64,000 nucleotides of DNA, from NCBI RefSeq assembly GCF_002798405.1, contig NZ_PGGV01000004.1, forward strand, positions 1 through 64,000, given 5' to 3'. A program made the position numbers and the translations under genes. This document shows, one piece after another, positions 1 to 7,897 of the stretch (its first letter is position 1; every line of letters begins with the position of its first letter). Under the pieces are notes generated by a model. It saw nothing but the letters and a program-made list of their open reading frames with translations. It was not told where the DNA came from and searched no databases. Source of the DNA: Glycomyces xiaoerkulensis (lineage in GTDB: Bacteria > Actinomycetota > Actinomycetes > Mycobacteriales > Micromonosporaceae).

Positions 1-1413
1 TACTCCAGTTGTAGGTTCGGGTTTCATGCGGCGAGGGTGAGTTGTCGCTGGTAGTGGAGCTGTTTCGCGGTGGCTTGGTGGCGGCGTCGCCAGGTCGACC
101 AGCGGAGCCGGTGTTGCCAGTTGAGGTCGGGCGCGGCTGCACTGACTATCAGGTGGCGGATTTCGTTGCAGGTCAACGGGATCATGTCGGACTCGTCCGG
201 GTCGGATTCGCGGGCGCGGGTCGCGGCGAGGAAGGCGTAGGCGAGCATCGCGAGGGTGACCCACCGGTGCCACGAGGTCCAGGTCCGGACTTGGTGCTCA
301 TCGAGTCCGGCGAGTTCCTTGGCGCCCTGGAAGGTCTCCTCGATCCTCCAGCGCATCCCGGCGACCGTGACCAGTGTCTGGAGCGGGACTGCTGTGAGGG
401 TCCAGGCCAGGTAGTAGGCGAGTTCGCCGGTGCGCCGGTTCCGGCGGGCCAGCAGATGCGCGTGCCCGCCGCGTTCGGGTACGAGATCGATCCAGGCCCA
501 GTCATAACACCGCAGGCCCTTCGCGCCGTCTCCGGCCGATCGGGGCTGCCAGGCGACTCCTGCCTGTTCGATGGCTTCGGCGGCGGTGGTCTTACCCGCT
601 TCGACAGCGACCGGGGTAGTGCAGGCGACGGCCAGGACATAGGGCAGGCCGCGGGCTTCGAGCCGGGCGCGCAGGTCGGGGTTGACGCCGTAGGCCTCGT
701 CGCCGACAGCGAAGTCGGCGCCGATTCCGGCATCGAGCGCGGCCTCGATCATATCGCCGGCCAGTTCGGGCTTGGTGGCGAAGCCGACCTGTTCGGGCAC
801 ACCCGCCGCCGCACACCGCCCGGGATCGTCGGTCCAGGACTTCGGCAGGTAGAGGCGGACATCGACCGGCGCGTGCCCGGCCGCGGTCGCCAGGGTGAGG
901 TAGACCCCCAACTGGCAGTTCTCGATCCGGCCCGCCGTCCCCGAGTACTGCCGCTGCACCCCAACCGTCCGATCGCCTTTCTTGACATCGCCGGTTTCGT
1001 CCACGGCCAGGACCCGCAGGCCCGCTCCGGTGCTCAGCTGCTCGGACGCCCAGGCGCGGATCTCGGACCGGACCTGTGCATCGTCCCAGCTCGCACGGGA
1101 GAGGAGGTGCTGGAACCGCCAGGGCCCGGCCTCGCCTGCATGCTCGGCCAGGGTCCAGCAGTTGCGCCGTTCCAGATGCGCCATCATCGCCTGCGTCAGG
1201 CGCTTCGCGTTCTGCCTGGTCTCGATCCGCCGGAACGCCGAAGCCAGGCGCGCCCACAGCGCGTCCAGGTCAGACCGCCAGCGGCCCACGTCTACACTCG
1301 CCAAAGCGGCCGTCGTGCTCTTCAGTTGCCTCACAACAACAATGATCACGGCGGCCGTCCCGCGCCCAGCGACGGCATCCCCGCAGCTCACAACCTGAAC
1401 TCTCACTGGAGTA
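1..1413 (-). mobile_element. IS701-like insertion sequence
   Basis: Imperfect terminal inverted repeats flank a transposase gene. The left end reads TACTCCAGT at 1-9, and its exact reverse complement ACTGGAGTA lies at 1405-1413; similarity continues inward with mismatches. The left boundary coincides with the window edge, so bases to the left (including any target duplication) cannot be seen. On the right the element runs directly into the 3' end of a lipoprotein gene on the same strand. Confidence 0.8.
24..1334 (-). CDS. IS701 family DDE transposase
   Basis: The product resembles IS701/IS4-group transposases, which cut and paste the element through an RNase H-fold DDE catalytic core. Visible acidic motifs are AVDETGD, GDEAYG and RWRIEETFQGAKE, which fit the three catalytic acids; WTLAEHAGEAGPWRFQHLLS is the conserved N-terminal block and QRQYSGTAGRIENCQ follows the first Asp. 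The frame is intact and ends 20 bases from the left terminal repeat. No good Shine-Dalgarno decides the start. The frame stays open to 1406; I chose the GTG at 1334, but a later GTG near 1289 is also possible. Family call is firm, exact N-terminus is not. Confidence 0.85.
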   Translation of the reverse strand: MRQLKSTTAALASVDVGRWRSDLDALWARLASAFRRIETRQNAKRLTQAMMAHLERRNCWTLAEHAGEAGPWRFQHLLSRASWDDAQVRSEIRAWASEQLSTGAGLRVLAVDETGDVKKGDRTVGVQRQYSGTAGRIENCQLGVYLTLATAAGHAPVDVRLYLPKSWTDDPGRCAAAGVPEQVGFATKPELAGDMIEAALDAGIGADFAVGDEAYGVNPDLRARLEARGLPYVLAVACTTPVAVEAGKTTAAEAIEQAGVAWQPRSAGDGAKGLRCYDWAWIDLVPERGGHAHLLARRNRRTGELAYYLAWTLTAVPLQTLVTVAGMRWRIEETFQGAKELAGLDEHQVRTWTSWHRWVTLAMLAYAFLAATRARESDPDESDMIPLTCNEIRHLIVSAAAPDLNWQHRLRWSTWRRRHQATAKQLHYQRQLTLAA

Positions 1414-2008
1414 CTAATTTGGCTTGGTCCCGCACCTTCGAGAACCTGTAGTACTCGTCACGCGGTTCATTCGGGTCTATCCCTATGTACAGCCACAGGG
1501 TTTCATCCTGATAATGCAGCTCAGCCCGGGAGCAGCCGGGCTCAACTGTGCCGTCCTCGATCCCGGACGTCAATTCACCTTGCCTATCAATAACATAGTC
1601 ACATGAAAGTGCGATTCGCAGATATCCAGAGTCACGGTCGCACTCCCTAACCTGCGACTCCCTTGTTCTGCATCCTTGCCACCAACCGGCCGCTGTGATC
1701 GAACTGCCGCTGGGGCCATGGTATTCCCAGACATTACCCGGAATACCTGCCGCGGTAAAAGTTCCATCTGATGCAAAATCGATGGCCGCCACCCCGTTCT
1801 CCCATGTTCCGACTATTTGCTCCTTCGTAACCGAGTATGGTGGATCCACGAGTGCCTTCCCTGGTACTCCGAAGCACCCGGACAGTAGGACTACGGGAAA
1901 CACGAACAGGATCTTAAGCAGGGGCGAAAGCACGTAACGACCACCCGAAGGCTCATAATCTGTTTGTCTGGCCCCGGTCCAGACTGTATCGACGCCGACA
2001 GCTCCCAT
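1403..2008 (-). CDS. Lipoprotein, C-terminus replaced by IS end
   Basis: Predicted secreted lipoprotein of unknown function. A hydrophobic stretch (LLKILFVFPVVLLSGC) ends in a lipobox-like LSGC, so the mature protein should start at that Cys. The mature part is soluble, with WENGVAAIDFASDGTFTA and several Cys residues, resembling small extracytoplasmic proteins common in actinomycetes. ATG at 2008 has AAGGGGGACC just upstream; GTG at 1933 would give a more usual signal-peptide length and remains an alternative. The last residues and the TGA stop (1403-1405) lie inside the terminal repeat of the insertion sequence, so the native C-terminus has been lost or altered. Probably only slightly shortened, because YRFSKV looks like a closing strand. 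Confidence 0.6.
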   Translation of the reverse strand: MGAVGVDTVWTGARQTDYEPSGGRYVLSPLLKILFVFPVVLLSGCFGVPGKALVDPPYSVTKEQIVGTWENGVAAIDFASDGTFTAAGIPGNVWEYHGPSGSSITAAGWWQGCRTRESQVRECDRDSGYLRIALSCDYVIDRQGELTSGIEDGTVEPGCSRAELHYQDETLWLYIGIDPNEPRDEYYRFSKVRDQAKLVLQ

Positions 2009-2171
2009 TGGTCCCCCTTTGTGTTCTCCTGAGAGCGCTTCAACAGACCAAGCGTAGGGCGTGGTCAGTCGGCGGTGAGCGACGGTTGAGACCGCCTGGG
2101 GCGCATCACAGGGCGGGCACGGCCCTCGCAGGCGCCGCGGCGCTCGAACCGCGGGTGCATTGCTCGATCTC

Positions 2172-2855
2172 TCAAGGCGCATAAGTCGTCCGGCGCCGCT
2201 CCCAGTCCTTTCGCAGCAGCACGCACGCCGCGAACGGCGCATCGTCCCGCTCCCCCTGGACGCCTTCGACCGTGCCGCGGCTCCGGATCTCACCGACGTA
2301 CCGCATACCGATGCGCTCCATCACGGCCCGTGAACGGACATTGTGGCGAAGCGTGCACGACACAACCGCCTGCACGCCGAGGACGTCGAACGCGAACGCC
2401 AGCGCGGCCCGACCAATCTCGGACGCGTAGCCGCGCCCCCAGAACCGTCGCCGCAGCGCCCAACCGATCTCGAGCCAGTTCGCGTGCGCGGTGAACGGGT
2501 GCTGGCTGCTGTGAGCTATGCGCACCCACGGCTCCGCCGGGAGGAACTCGTAGAGCTGACCCCAGTCGTCGTCGACCGGCGTGCGCGACAAGCCGCCGCG
2601 GCCGACGACCTCGCCGCTCTCCCGGTCGTAGGCGATCCACTTGTGGACGCCGTGGAACCGCCACGAGTCGCCCATGGACCTCGCCCGCCGCTCCGCCTGG
2701 GCCAGACCCGGCTTTTCCTCGCCGTACCAGGGCCAAACCGCGTCGTCGTCATGCACCTGCCACAGGTCACGTGTGCGGGCGGGTCCGACCGGTTCCAGCC
2801 GCAAGCGCTTGGTCAATCGGGCCGGAGCGGTATGGGTCGGTGACGGTCCTTCCAT
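2172..2855 (-). CDS. GNAT acetyltransferase (RimJ/RimL type)
   Basis: Member of the GNAT superfamily related to ribosomal-protein N-acetyltransferases; these move an acetyl group from acetyl-CoA to an amine, and the substrate cannot be read here. The N-terminal strand TKRLRLEPV is followed by the central EIGWALRRRFWGRGYASE segment carrying the RxxGRG(Y)A acetyl-CoA pyrophosphate-binding signature, and by a C-terminal NVRSRAVMERIGMRYVG motif typical of the family. ATG at 2855 (MEGPSPTH) is preferred over an upstream in-frame start because it leaves room for the divergent gene starting at 2864. Likely monocistronic. Confidence 0.85.
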   Translation of the reverse strand: MEGPSPTHTAPARLTKRLRLEPVGPARTRDLWQVHDDDAVWPWYGEEKPGLAQAERRARSMGDSWRFHGVHKWIAYDRESGEVVGRGGLSRTPVDDDWGQLYEFLPAEPWVRIAHSSQHPFTAHANWLEIGWALRRRFWGRGYASEIGRAALAFAFDVLGVQAVVSCTLRHNVRSRAVMERIGMRYVGEIRSRGTVEGVQGERDDAPFAACVLLRKDWERRRTTYAP

Positions 2856-2863
2856 GCGGCGCA

Positions 2864-3256
2864 GTGTCCCACGACGGCGACGAAGCCGCACGGATTGCCG
2901 CAGCGGCCCTCATTCTGTTCGGCATCTTCGGGATGGCGATCATGGGGGCGAGCAGCCAGGCGTTCTGCCCGAATTTCGGGTTCGGTGCCGACCGCTGCTG
3001 GCGCATCCGGAACAGCAACATCGCCCTGGGACGGGGACTCCTCATCGGAGCCGGCGCCTTCCTGCTGCTGCTCCTGATCGTCATCTTTGCCTCCGGTATC
3101 GGCAAGCAGGTGCCGAAGACCGACTACCGGCACCGCGACGACGAGATGGTCCGCCGCATCGCCGAGCTCGCGGCACTGCACGACCAGGGAGTCCTCTCCG
3201 ACGAGGAGTTCGAGAGCGCCAAACGCCGACTGCTCGTGGAGCCCGGATCAGGCTGA
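2864..3256 (+). CDS. SHOCT-domain membrane protein
   Basis: Small membrane protein of unknown role. Two hydrophobic segments (AAAALILFGIFGMAIMG and GLLIGAGAFLLLLLIVIFAS) are separated by a Cys-containing loop, and the C-terminus carries a SHOCT module (MVRRIAELAALHDQGVLSDE, then EFESAKRRLL), a short helical motif found at the ends of many bacterial membrane proteins. Start chosen at GTG 2864, which leaves 8 bases to the divergent acetyltransferase start; the two promoters must then overlap the opposite reading frames. GTG near 2840 is an alternative. Confidence 0.65.
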   Translation: MSHDGDEAARIAAAALILFGIFGMAIMGASSQAFCPNFGFGADRCWRIRNSNIALGRGLLIGAGAFLLLLLIVIFASGIGKQVPKTDYRHRDDEMVRRIAELAALHDQGVLSDEEFESAKRRLLVEPGSG

Positions 3257-3384
3257 GTCCCGCCACGGTGCCGGGTTTCATGGGCGGTGGGTGAGATTTC
3301 GGCCGCGGCTTCCGGGTCGGCGTTTCCCGGCGTCACCGGTTAAACTTGAATTTCCATACCATGGAAGCGCCCGCTGCGGCGGAT

Positions 3385-3407
3385 AGCCCCGGCCCTGTGC
3401 CGGGGCT
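3385..3407. terminator. Hairpin terminator, probably bidirectional
   Basis: Perfect 9-bp stem AGCCCCGGC / GCCGGGGCT with a 5-base loop, followed by TTTG. It lies between the plus-strand SHOCT gene and the convergent alpha/beta hydrolase gene. Confidence 0.75.
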
Positions 3408-3423
3408 TTGTCGTGTGCGGGAA

Positions 3424-4296
3424 CTACCCGGTCGCCTGTTCGGCCAGGAAAGAGCGCAGGAGACCGGTGAACTCCTCGGGCCGTTCCAGCGGCGCGCAGT
3501 GGCCGGTGTCGGGCAGATCGACGCGTCGGGCACCGGGGATCCCGGTGTCTTCACGGCTCAACAGGTCGGAAACCGCCTGGATCTCCGGTACATCCTCCAG
3601 CCCGTTGACCACCAGGGTCGGTGCCTCGACCTCGCGCAGCCGCTCCTGGGCCGGGACATCAGGGGCCGTCTCCTGCGGCGAGTCCTCCGTCCACATGCGC
3701 CGCAGGCGGGCGCGGAACATCGCCACCGCCCGCTCCCAGACACCTGCGGGCAGGTCGTCCTCGGTGCGGGCCGGACCGGCGATCATCCACCGGATGTGGG
3801 CCCCAGCGAAGACGTCGAGGTCGTGGTCGAGTTCGGGGACGTCGGCGCCGTCACCTTGCCGGTACACCGCCATCCGCTCGGCCGGGACCGTGCCGTGGAC
3901 GCGGGACTGGGCCTCCTGGACGAACGTCGGCGGCCACTCGTACCCGACCAGTCCGGCCGAGACCAGGACCATTCCGGCCACCCGATCCGGCGCGGCCAGC
4001 GCCGCCTCGACCGCGTGCCCGCCGCCGATCGAGTTCCCGACCAGCACGGCCCGCTCGACCGACAGCGCGTCCATCAGCGCCAGCAGATCCCGGTGGCCGG
4101 AGAACGGGCCCTCGCCGGTGTCCGACTCGCCGTGGCCGCGGGCGTCGTAGCGGACCGTCCGGTGGTCGGCCAGTGCCGCGAACTGGTCGTCCCACATCCG
4201 GCGGTCGGCGAGTCCGCCGTGGACGAAGACGACGGCTGGGCCGTCGCCGGTCTCTTCGTAGCAGAGTCTGATGTCTTCGACGGTGGCGTGTGGCAT
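3424..4296 (-). CDS. Alpha/beta hydrolase
   Basis: Full-length (290 aa) alpha/beta-hydrolase-fold enzyme. The oxyanion motif VFVHGG is at residues 23-28, the nucleophile elbow GNSIGG puts the catalytic Ser at 89, and NGLEDV and DTGHCAP supply Asp235 and His266, so the triad is complete. The YDARGHGESD block between strands is typical of lyases and esterases in the haloperoxidase/3-oxoadipate enol-lactonase branch. The substrate is not identifiable. It stands alone, convergent with the SHOCT gene across a shared terminator and divergent from the membrane-protein pair at 4546. Confidence 0.88.
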   Translation of the reverse strand: MPHATVEDIRLCYEETGDGPAVVFVHGGLADRRMWDDQFAALADHRTVRYDARGHGESDTGEGPFSGHRDLLALMDALSVERAVLVGNSIGGGHAVEAALAAPDRVAGMVLVSAGLVGYEWPPTFVQEAQSRVHGTVPAERMAVYRQGDGADVPELDHDLDVFAGAHIRWMIAGPARTEDDLPAGVWERAVAMFRARLRRMWTEDSPQETAPDVPAQERLREVEAPTLVVNGLEDVPEIQAVSDLLSREDTGIPGARRVDLPDTGHCAPLERPEEFTGLLRSFLAEQATG

Positions 4297-4545
4297 GGCG
4301 CGACGCTATCCGGAGCGGACTCGGACCGCCATGATGTTCGCCGACGGGTGAACCGCGGCCCCGGGGGGATCAGGGCGGTTCGGGGCGACGCCCGCCGACT
4401 GATCCCGCACCACCGCGGCGTGTCCGCCGTCACTGGTCTTCGCGGTTGCATCCGGTACCCGGATACGGGTTTACCTTCATTTCGGACAGTACGACGAATG
4501 CGGGGCGCGCAGGCGCGTCACCAGTATGACGGAATGAGGGAAACG

Positions 4546-5022
4546 ATGACGACCACCCGAGGCGAGGCGACGGTTCTCGACCGGCGGCGGCTGGCGGCGG
4601 GCGCCGGATGGGGCGCGCTGGCGACCGTGGCGATGAGCGTGGTGATGCTGGCGGCCACGGCGACCGGGATATCGCCGATGCCCAAGCCGATCCCCGCTGC
4701 CCTCGTGGCCCACGCGCTGGGAGAACTGCCTCGGCCGGGGATGGTCGCACTGGCGGCCGGAAGCCACCTGGCCTACGGTGCGGTCGCCGGGACGGCGCTG
4801 GCCGGGCTGTTCCGGCGGGTCAACCTGTGGACCGGAGCCGCGTACGGGGCGGCTCTGTGGGTCCTGATGGGGCTGGTCTGGCTGCCGGTCCTGGGGTGGG
4901 GTCCGTTCGGCACGTCCGTCGCCGCGCCGATCGCGGTGGCGACGCTGGTGCTGCACCTGATCTACGGGATCGTGCTCGGCGGCCTGCTCGGCCGGTCCGC
5001 GGCCTCAGGAGGTGCCCGGTGA
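4546..5022 (+). CDS. Four-helix membrane protein of unknown function
   Basis: A 158-aa integral membrane protein with four predicted hydrophobic helices (ALATVAMSVVMLAATATG, then MVALAAGSHLAYGAVAGTAL, AAYGAALWVLMGLVWLPVLG and PIAVATLVLHLIYGIVLGGL). GAGGG about six bases before ATG 4546 supports this start; an in-frame ATG at 4534 has no such site. The stop overlaps the GTG of the next gene (GTGA), so the two are translated together. I recognise no assigned family; it looks like a small conserved actinobacterial membrane protein. The 249 bases upstream (4297-4545) hold no gene and should contain both divergent promoters. Confidence 0.7.
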   Translation: MTTTRGEATVLDRRRLAAGAGWGALATVAMSVVMLAATATGISPMPKPIPAALVAHALGELPRPGMVALAAGSHLAYGAVAGTALAGLFRRVNLWTGAAYGAALWVLMGLVWLPVLGWGPFGTSVAAPIAVATLVLHLIYGIVLGGLLGRSAASGGAR

Positions 5023-5318
5023 GGACCGCCGTGGCGAAGGTCGACGAGGATCACCGACCCCCGCGAGCCCGGGGCCCCAAGGCGTTGGCCGGTCTGGCCG
5101 GGATCGCCTGCGTGGCATGCTGCCTGCTGCCGGTCCTGATCGCGATCGGAGTGCTCGGCGGCTCCGCGGCCGTCATCGTGGGGTGGCTGCCGGCCCTGGC
5201 CGTCGTCCTCGCCGCCCTCGCGGGGGCCCTGTGGTGGTTCCAACGGCGCCGGTCCCGGCACTGCTCCTGCCGCCGGTCCCCCACCGCCGAGGGCTGCACC
5301 TGCGCCCGTAGCGTCTAG
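5019..5318 (+). CDS. Small Cys-rich membrane protein, MerT-like
   Basis: A 99-aa protein with two membrane segments. The first contains a Cys cluster, C31-V-A-C34-C35-L-L-P, similar to the paired Cys of MerT-type metal-uptake proteins; a Gly-rich turn (IGVLGGSAAVIVGWLP) and a second helix follow. The basic C-terminal tail adds CSC and CTC motifs. This suggests thiophilic-metal binding or transport, by resemblance only. AGGAGG at 5007-5012 is an excellent ribosome-binding site for GTG 5019, which overlaps the stop of the upstream membrane-protein gene. No merR or merA neighbour is present, so a role in mercury resistance is unproven. Confidence 0.65.
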   Translation: MRTAVAKVDEDHRPPRARGPKALAGLAGIACVACCLLPVLIAIGVLGGSAAVIVGWLPALAVVLAALAGALWWFQRRRSRHCSCRRSPTAEGCTCARSV

Positions 5319-5326
5319 TCGCCATC

Positions 5327-5363
5327 GGGGCGCCGGGCGGCGGATTCCGTCGCCCGGCGCCCC
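5327..5363. terminator. Strong convergent hairpin
   Basis: Perfect 13-bp inverted repeat GGGGCGCCGGGCG / CGCCCGGCGCCCC with an 11-base loop, placed between the plus-strand operon ending at 5318 and the minus-strand oxidoreductase ending at 5376. It lacks a U-tract, as is usual in high-GC actinomycetes. Confidence 0.75.
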
Positions 5364-5375
5364 GGATCCGTTCGC

Positions 5376-6461
5376 TCAGCGGTCGGCCCGCCGGTATTGG
5401 GCCGGGAGCGGATGCTCGGCTCCGAGGCTGCGGGCGGCCTGGCGGGGCCAGTGCGGATTGCGGAGCAGTTCGCGGCCGAGCGCGACGGCGTCGGCTTCGC
5501 CGTTGGCGAGGATCTTCTCGGCCTGCTCGGCCTCGGTGATCATGCCGACCGCGACGGTCGGGAGGCCGGTCTCGCGGCGCACCCTCGCGGCGAAGGGGAC
5601 CTGGTACCCGGGGCCGGTCGGGATCGCCGCCCCGGTGAGGTTGCCGCCGGAGGAGACGTGCAGCAGGTCGACGCCGCGCGCGGTGAGCTCGGCGGCCAGG
5701 CGTACCGTGTCGTCGCCGGTCCAGCCGTCGGGTTCGATCCAGTCGGTGGCCGAGACGCGCACCAGCAGCGGCCGGTCAGGGCCGATGGCTTCTCGGACGG
5801 CGTCGACGATTTCGCGCAGGAGGCGGGTCCGGCCCTCGAAGGCGCCGCCGTAGGCGTCGTCGCGCCGGTTCGATACCGGGGAGAGGAATTCGTGCACCAG
5901 GTAGCCGTGGGCGGCGTGGACCTCGACGACCTCGTAGCCGGCTTCGACGGCCCGGCGCGCGGCCCGCGCGAAGGCGTCCACGGCGCCTCGGATCTCGTCG
6001 GCGCTCATTTCGTGCGGGGTGCGGTGGCGCTCGTCGAAGGCGATGGTGCTGGGGCCGACCGGCTCCCAGCCGCCTTCGTCGTCGGCGAGCGGTCTGCCGC
6101 CGTGGAATTCGACGTCGGTGGCGGCCTTGCGGCCGGCGTGGGCGAGCTGGATGCCGGGGACCACGCCCTGGGAGCGCATGAAGTCGGTCAGGCGCCGGTG
6201 GCCGGCGACCTGCTCGTCGTTCCAGATGCCGAGGTCGGCCGGGCTGATGCGGCCTTCGGGGACGACCCCGGTGGCCTCCACCAGGATCAGGCCGGGTCCG
6301 CCGACGGCTCGGGAGCCGTAGTGCTGGACGTGCCAGTCGTTCGGGGCGCCGGTCCGCGGCCCCTCGGTGGCGGCGCTGTACTGGCACATCGGCGCCATCC
6401 ATACCCGGTTGGGGATGACGGTGCCGCGCAGAGCGAGCGGGGTGAACAGGTTGCTGTCCAT
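5376..6461 (-). CDS. NADH:flavin oxidoreductase, YqjM-type Old Yellow Enzyme
   Basis: FMN-dependent ene-reductase of the thermophilic-like OYE class, which reduces activated C=C bonds with NAD(P)H. The N-terminus carries NRVWMAPMCQYSA with Cys26 and Tyr28 at the same positions as the redox-modulating Cys26 and Tyr28 of YqjM. VEVHAAHGYLVHEFLSP gives the substrate-binding His pair (His182, His185), and AVGMITEAEQAEKIL with GEADAVALGRELLRNPHWP forms the C-terminal FMN phosphate site. Length (361 aa) is slightly above the family norm. Divergently transcribed from a MarR regulator across an operator-like palindrome, which points to induction by electrophiles or another small ligand. Confidence 0.93.
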   Translation of the reverse strand: MDSNLFTPLALRGTVIPNRVWMAPMCQYSAATEGPRTGAPNDWHVQHYGSRAVGGPGLILVEATGVVPEGRISPADLGIWNDEQVAGHRRLTDFMRSQGVVPGIQLAHAGRKAATDVEFHGGRPLADDEGGWEPVGPSTIAFDERHRTPHEMSADEIRGAVDAFARAARRAVEAGYEVVEVHAAHGYLVHEFLSPVSNRRDDAYGGAFEGRTRLLREIVDAVREAIGPDRPLLVRVSATDWIEPDGWTGDDTVRLAAELTARGVDLLHVSSGGNLTGAAIPTGPGYQVPFAARVRRETGLPTVAVGMITEAEQAEKILANGEADAVALGRELLRNPHWPRQAARSLGAEHPLPAQYRRADR

Positions 6462-6582
6462 GGTTGACTCCCTATGTCGTCGGGACCGGGTTCACGGTGC
6501 CCTCGCCGAGCCGGTCGGGAGGCCGGCCGACGTCGGTCGATCGGTCACGCACGACAATACTTGCAGACGCGGGTTAATGCAA

Positions 6583-6599
6583 ACGACGATTATCGTCGT
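6583..6599. promoter_or_regulatory. Probable MarR operator
   Basis: Perfect palindrome ACGACGAT-T-ATCGTCGT in the 196-bp divergent region between the oxidoreductase and the MarR gene. A second copy of the half-site (GATTATCGTCG) lies at 6624-6634, and a near half-site ACGACAAT starts at 6551. The size and symmetry suit a winged-helix dimer; assignment to the adjacent MarR is inference. Confidence 0.65.
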
Positions 6600-6657
6600 G
6601 GAACTTATATCGCCGTGCGATAGGATTATCGTCGGTAGCCGCGAGGGGAGGAGTGCC

Positions 6658-7095
6658 GTGACCGCGACCATGCCGACCGCGCTGGCGCAGCATTGGTGCG
6701 CACTGTCGGTCCTGCACGAGCGCATCGCCGGTCGCATCGAGCGCCGGCTGCAGGACGAGCACGGGCTGAGCGCACGCGAGTTCTCCCTGCTCACCGTCCT
6801 GAACCGCCAGAGCGACGGACGGCACCTCCAGATGCGGCAGGTGGCCGACGCCGTGGCGCTGAGCCAGAGCGCCACCACGCGGTTGGTGGGGCGCCTGGAA
6901 GACCGCGGCCTGCTGGAGCGCACCATCTGCGAATCGGACCGGCGCGGCATCTATACCGACGTCACCGAGTCCGGCGCGGCCCTGCTCGAAGCTGCAGGCC
7001 CCACCCACGACCGTGCCCTTCAGGAGGCCCTCGACGAGGCCGAGGACGACGGCGAGTTCGCCCCGCTGGTCGAGGCACTCCGGAACATCGCCTGA
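6658..7095 (+). CDS. MarR family transcriptional regulator
   Basis: A 145-aa winged-helix regulator. The DNA-binding region shows LSAREFSLLTVLNRQ, the recognition-helix segment MRQVADAVALSQSATTRLVG and the wing RLEDRGLLERTICESDRRG, all characteristic of MarR proteins. GTG at 6658 follows GGGGAGGAG, a strong ribosome-binding site, so I prefer it over the ATG at 6670. It is divergent from an Old Yellow Enzyme gene and probably represses it and itself through the palindrome at 6583-6599. No ligand can be inferred. Confidence 0.9.
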   Translation: MTATMPTALAQHWCALSVLHERIAGRIERRLQDEHGLSAREFSLLTVLNRQSDGRHLQMRQVADAVALSQSATTRLVGRLEDRGLLERTICESDRRGIYTDVTESGAALLEAAGPTHDRALQEALDEAEDDGEFAPLVEALRNIA

Positions 7096-7245
7096 CGCGC
7101 GGGAAGCCCGCCGCGCCGATCGACCCCGGTCCGCCCTGCCGAATCGCCGGAAGTGCGAGACCTGCCGCGGCGACGGGGGCGTGGCGGTCCATCGGCTCTC
7201 GCGCCCGAGCCCTGCGGTGCAGAAGATCCGATCCCCAGTCCGCTG

Positions 7246-7707
7246 TTCGGCAGTCGAGCCCGACTGCCGCGAACCAGACCAGGCCGGCGGGAACGCCGAT
7301 CCGACCGGCTTCCGCAAGAATTGCCAGCTCAACCTGGTCGTGCACGTCCCGCAGGGGTTCACGTACGCGATCGCCAGCGCCGACTACCGCGGCTTCGGAC
7401 ACCTTGAGGAAGGCGCCGGCGGCGTTCAGAAGGCCAGCTACTACTTCACCGGCCACTCCGCCACCTCCAGCATCACCCACGAGCTGGAGGCCCCCACAGC
7501 GACAACTGGCAGTTCACCGATGAGGTCGAAGCGCCCCAACTCGTCTTTGAGCCTTGCGGCGAGGAGCGCAACTTCAACATCAACACCGAGGTGCGGGTGT
7601 CGGCGGGCGACAACCCCGCCAAGAAGAGCTTCATGACGATGGACTCCACTGACGGCGGCATCAGCACCGAGTACCACTTCGCCTGGAAGCGCTGCCCCCA
7701 CCACTAG
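7246..7707 (+). pseudogene. DUF4360 secreted protein remnant, frameshifted
   Basis: The sequence encodes most of a DUF4360-family secreted protein but in two frames. The first part reads GFRKNCQLNLVVHVPQGFTY and continues ASADYRGFGHLEEGA to ASYYFTGHS and THELEAP (to about 7495). The second part, in another frame from 7501, reads DNWQFTDEVEAPQLVFEPCG, then ERNFNINTEVRV, FMTMDSTDG and YHFAWKRCPHH, ending at TAG 7705-7707. Restoring one base between 7495 and 7496 would join them as EAP-YS-DNWQF, so a single-base deletion explains the break. The 5' end is also missing: nothing upstream encodes the signal peptide or the early strands. A sequencing error could explain the frameshift but not the missing start. 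Confidence 0.8.
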
Positions 7708-7715
7708 TTGGAGAC

Positions 7716-7784
7716 GGGGCCGCGCCGTGAGGCCGCGGCCCCGCGTCCGCGGCCCGGTGTGCCGTGCGGCCGGGCCGCGGACGC
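7716..7784. terminator. Tandem hairpins
   Basis: Two consecutive inverted repeats follow the DUF4360 remnant. The first is a 9-bp stem GGGGCCGCG (7716-7724) with CGCGGCCCC (7734-7742). The second is a perfect 14-bp stem between 7743-7756 and 7771-7784. They separate the remnant from the next plus-strand gene. Confidence 0.65.
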
Positions 7785-7831
7785 TCCCGTCGGGCCCCTC
7801 GGCGTGCTCCGGTAGTCTCGAGGCACGGAAC

Positions 7832-7845
7832 CGCAAGCGCTTACC
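7832..7845. promoter_or_regulatory. LacI-type operator candidate
   Basis: CGCAAGCGCTTACC contains the central AAGCGCTT palindrome (7835-7842) typical of LacI-family sugar regulators. It lies about 55 bases before the BNR_4 protein gene, which is probably carbohydrate-active. Weak evidence, as only the core is symmetric. Confidence 0.35.
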
Positions 7846-7897
7846 ATCAGGTCCGGCGGCCACCAAGCCGACTGGCCGACGAGGAAGGTGTCCACCC

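Noticed and set aside
3346-4545. N-terminal extension of the membrane protein at 4546
   Set aside because: The frame is open far upstream, but it runs opposite a well-supported alpha/beta hydrolase gene, and GAGGG plus ATG 4546 give a normal start.
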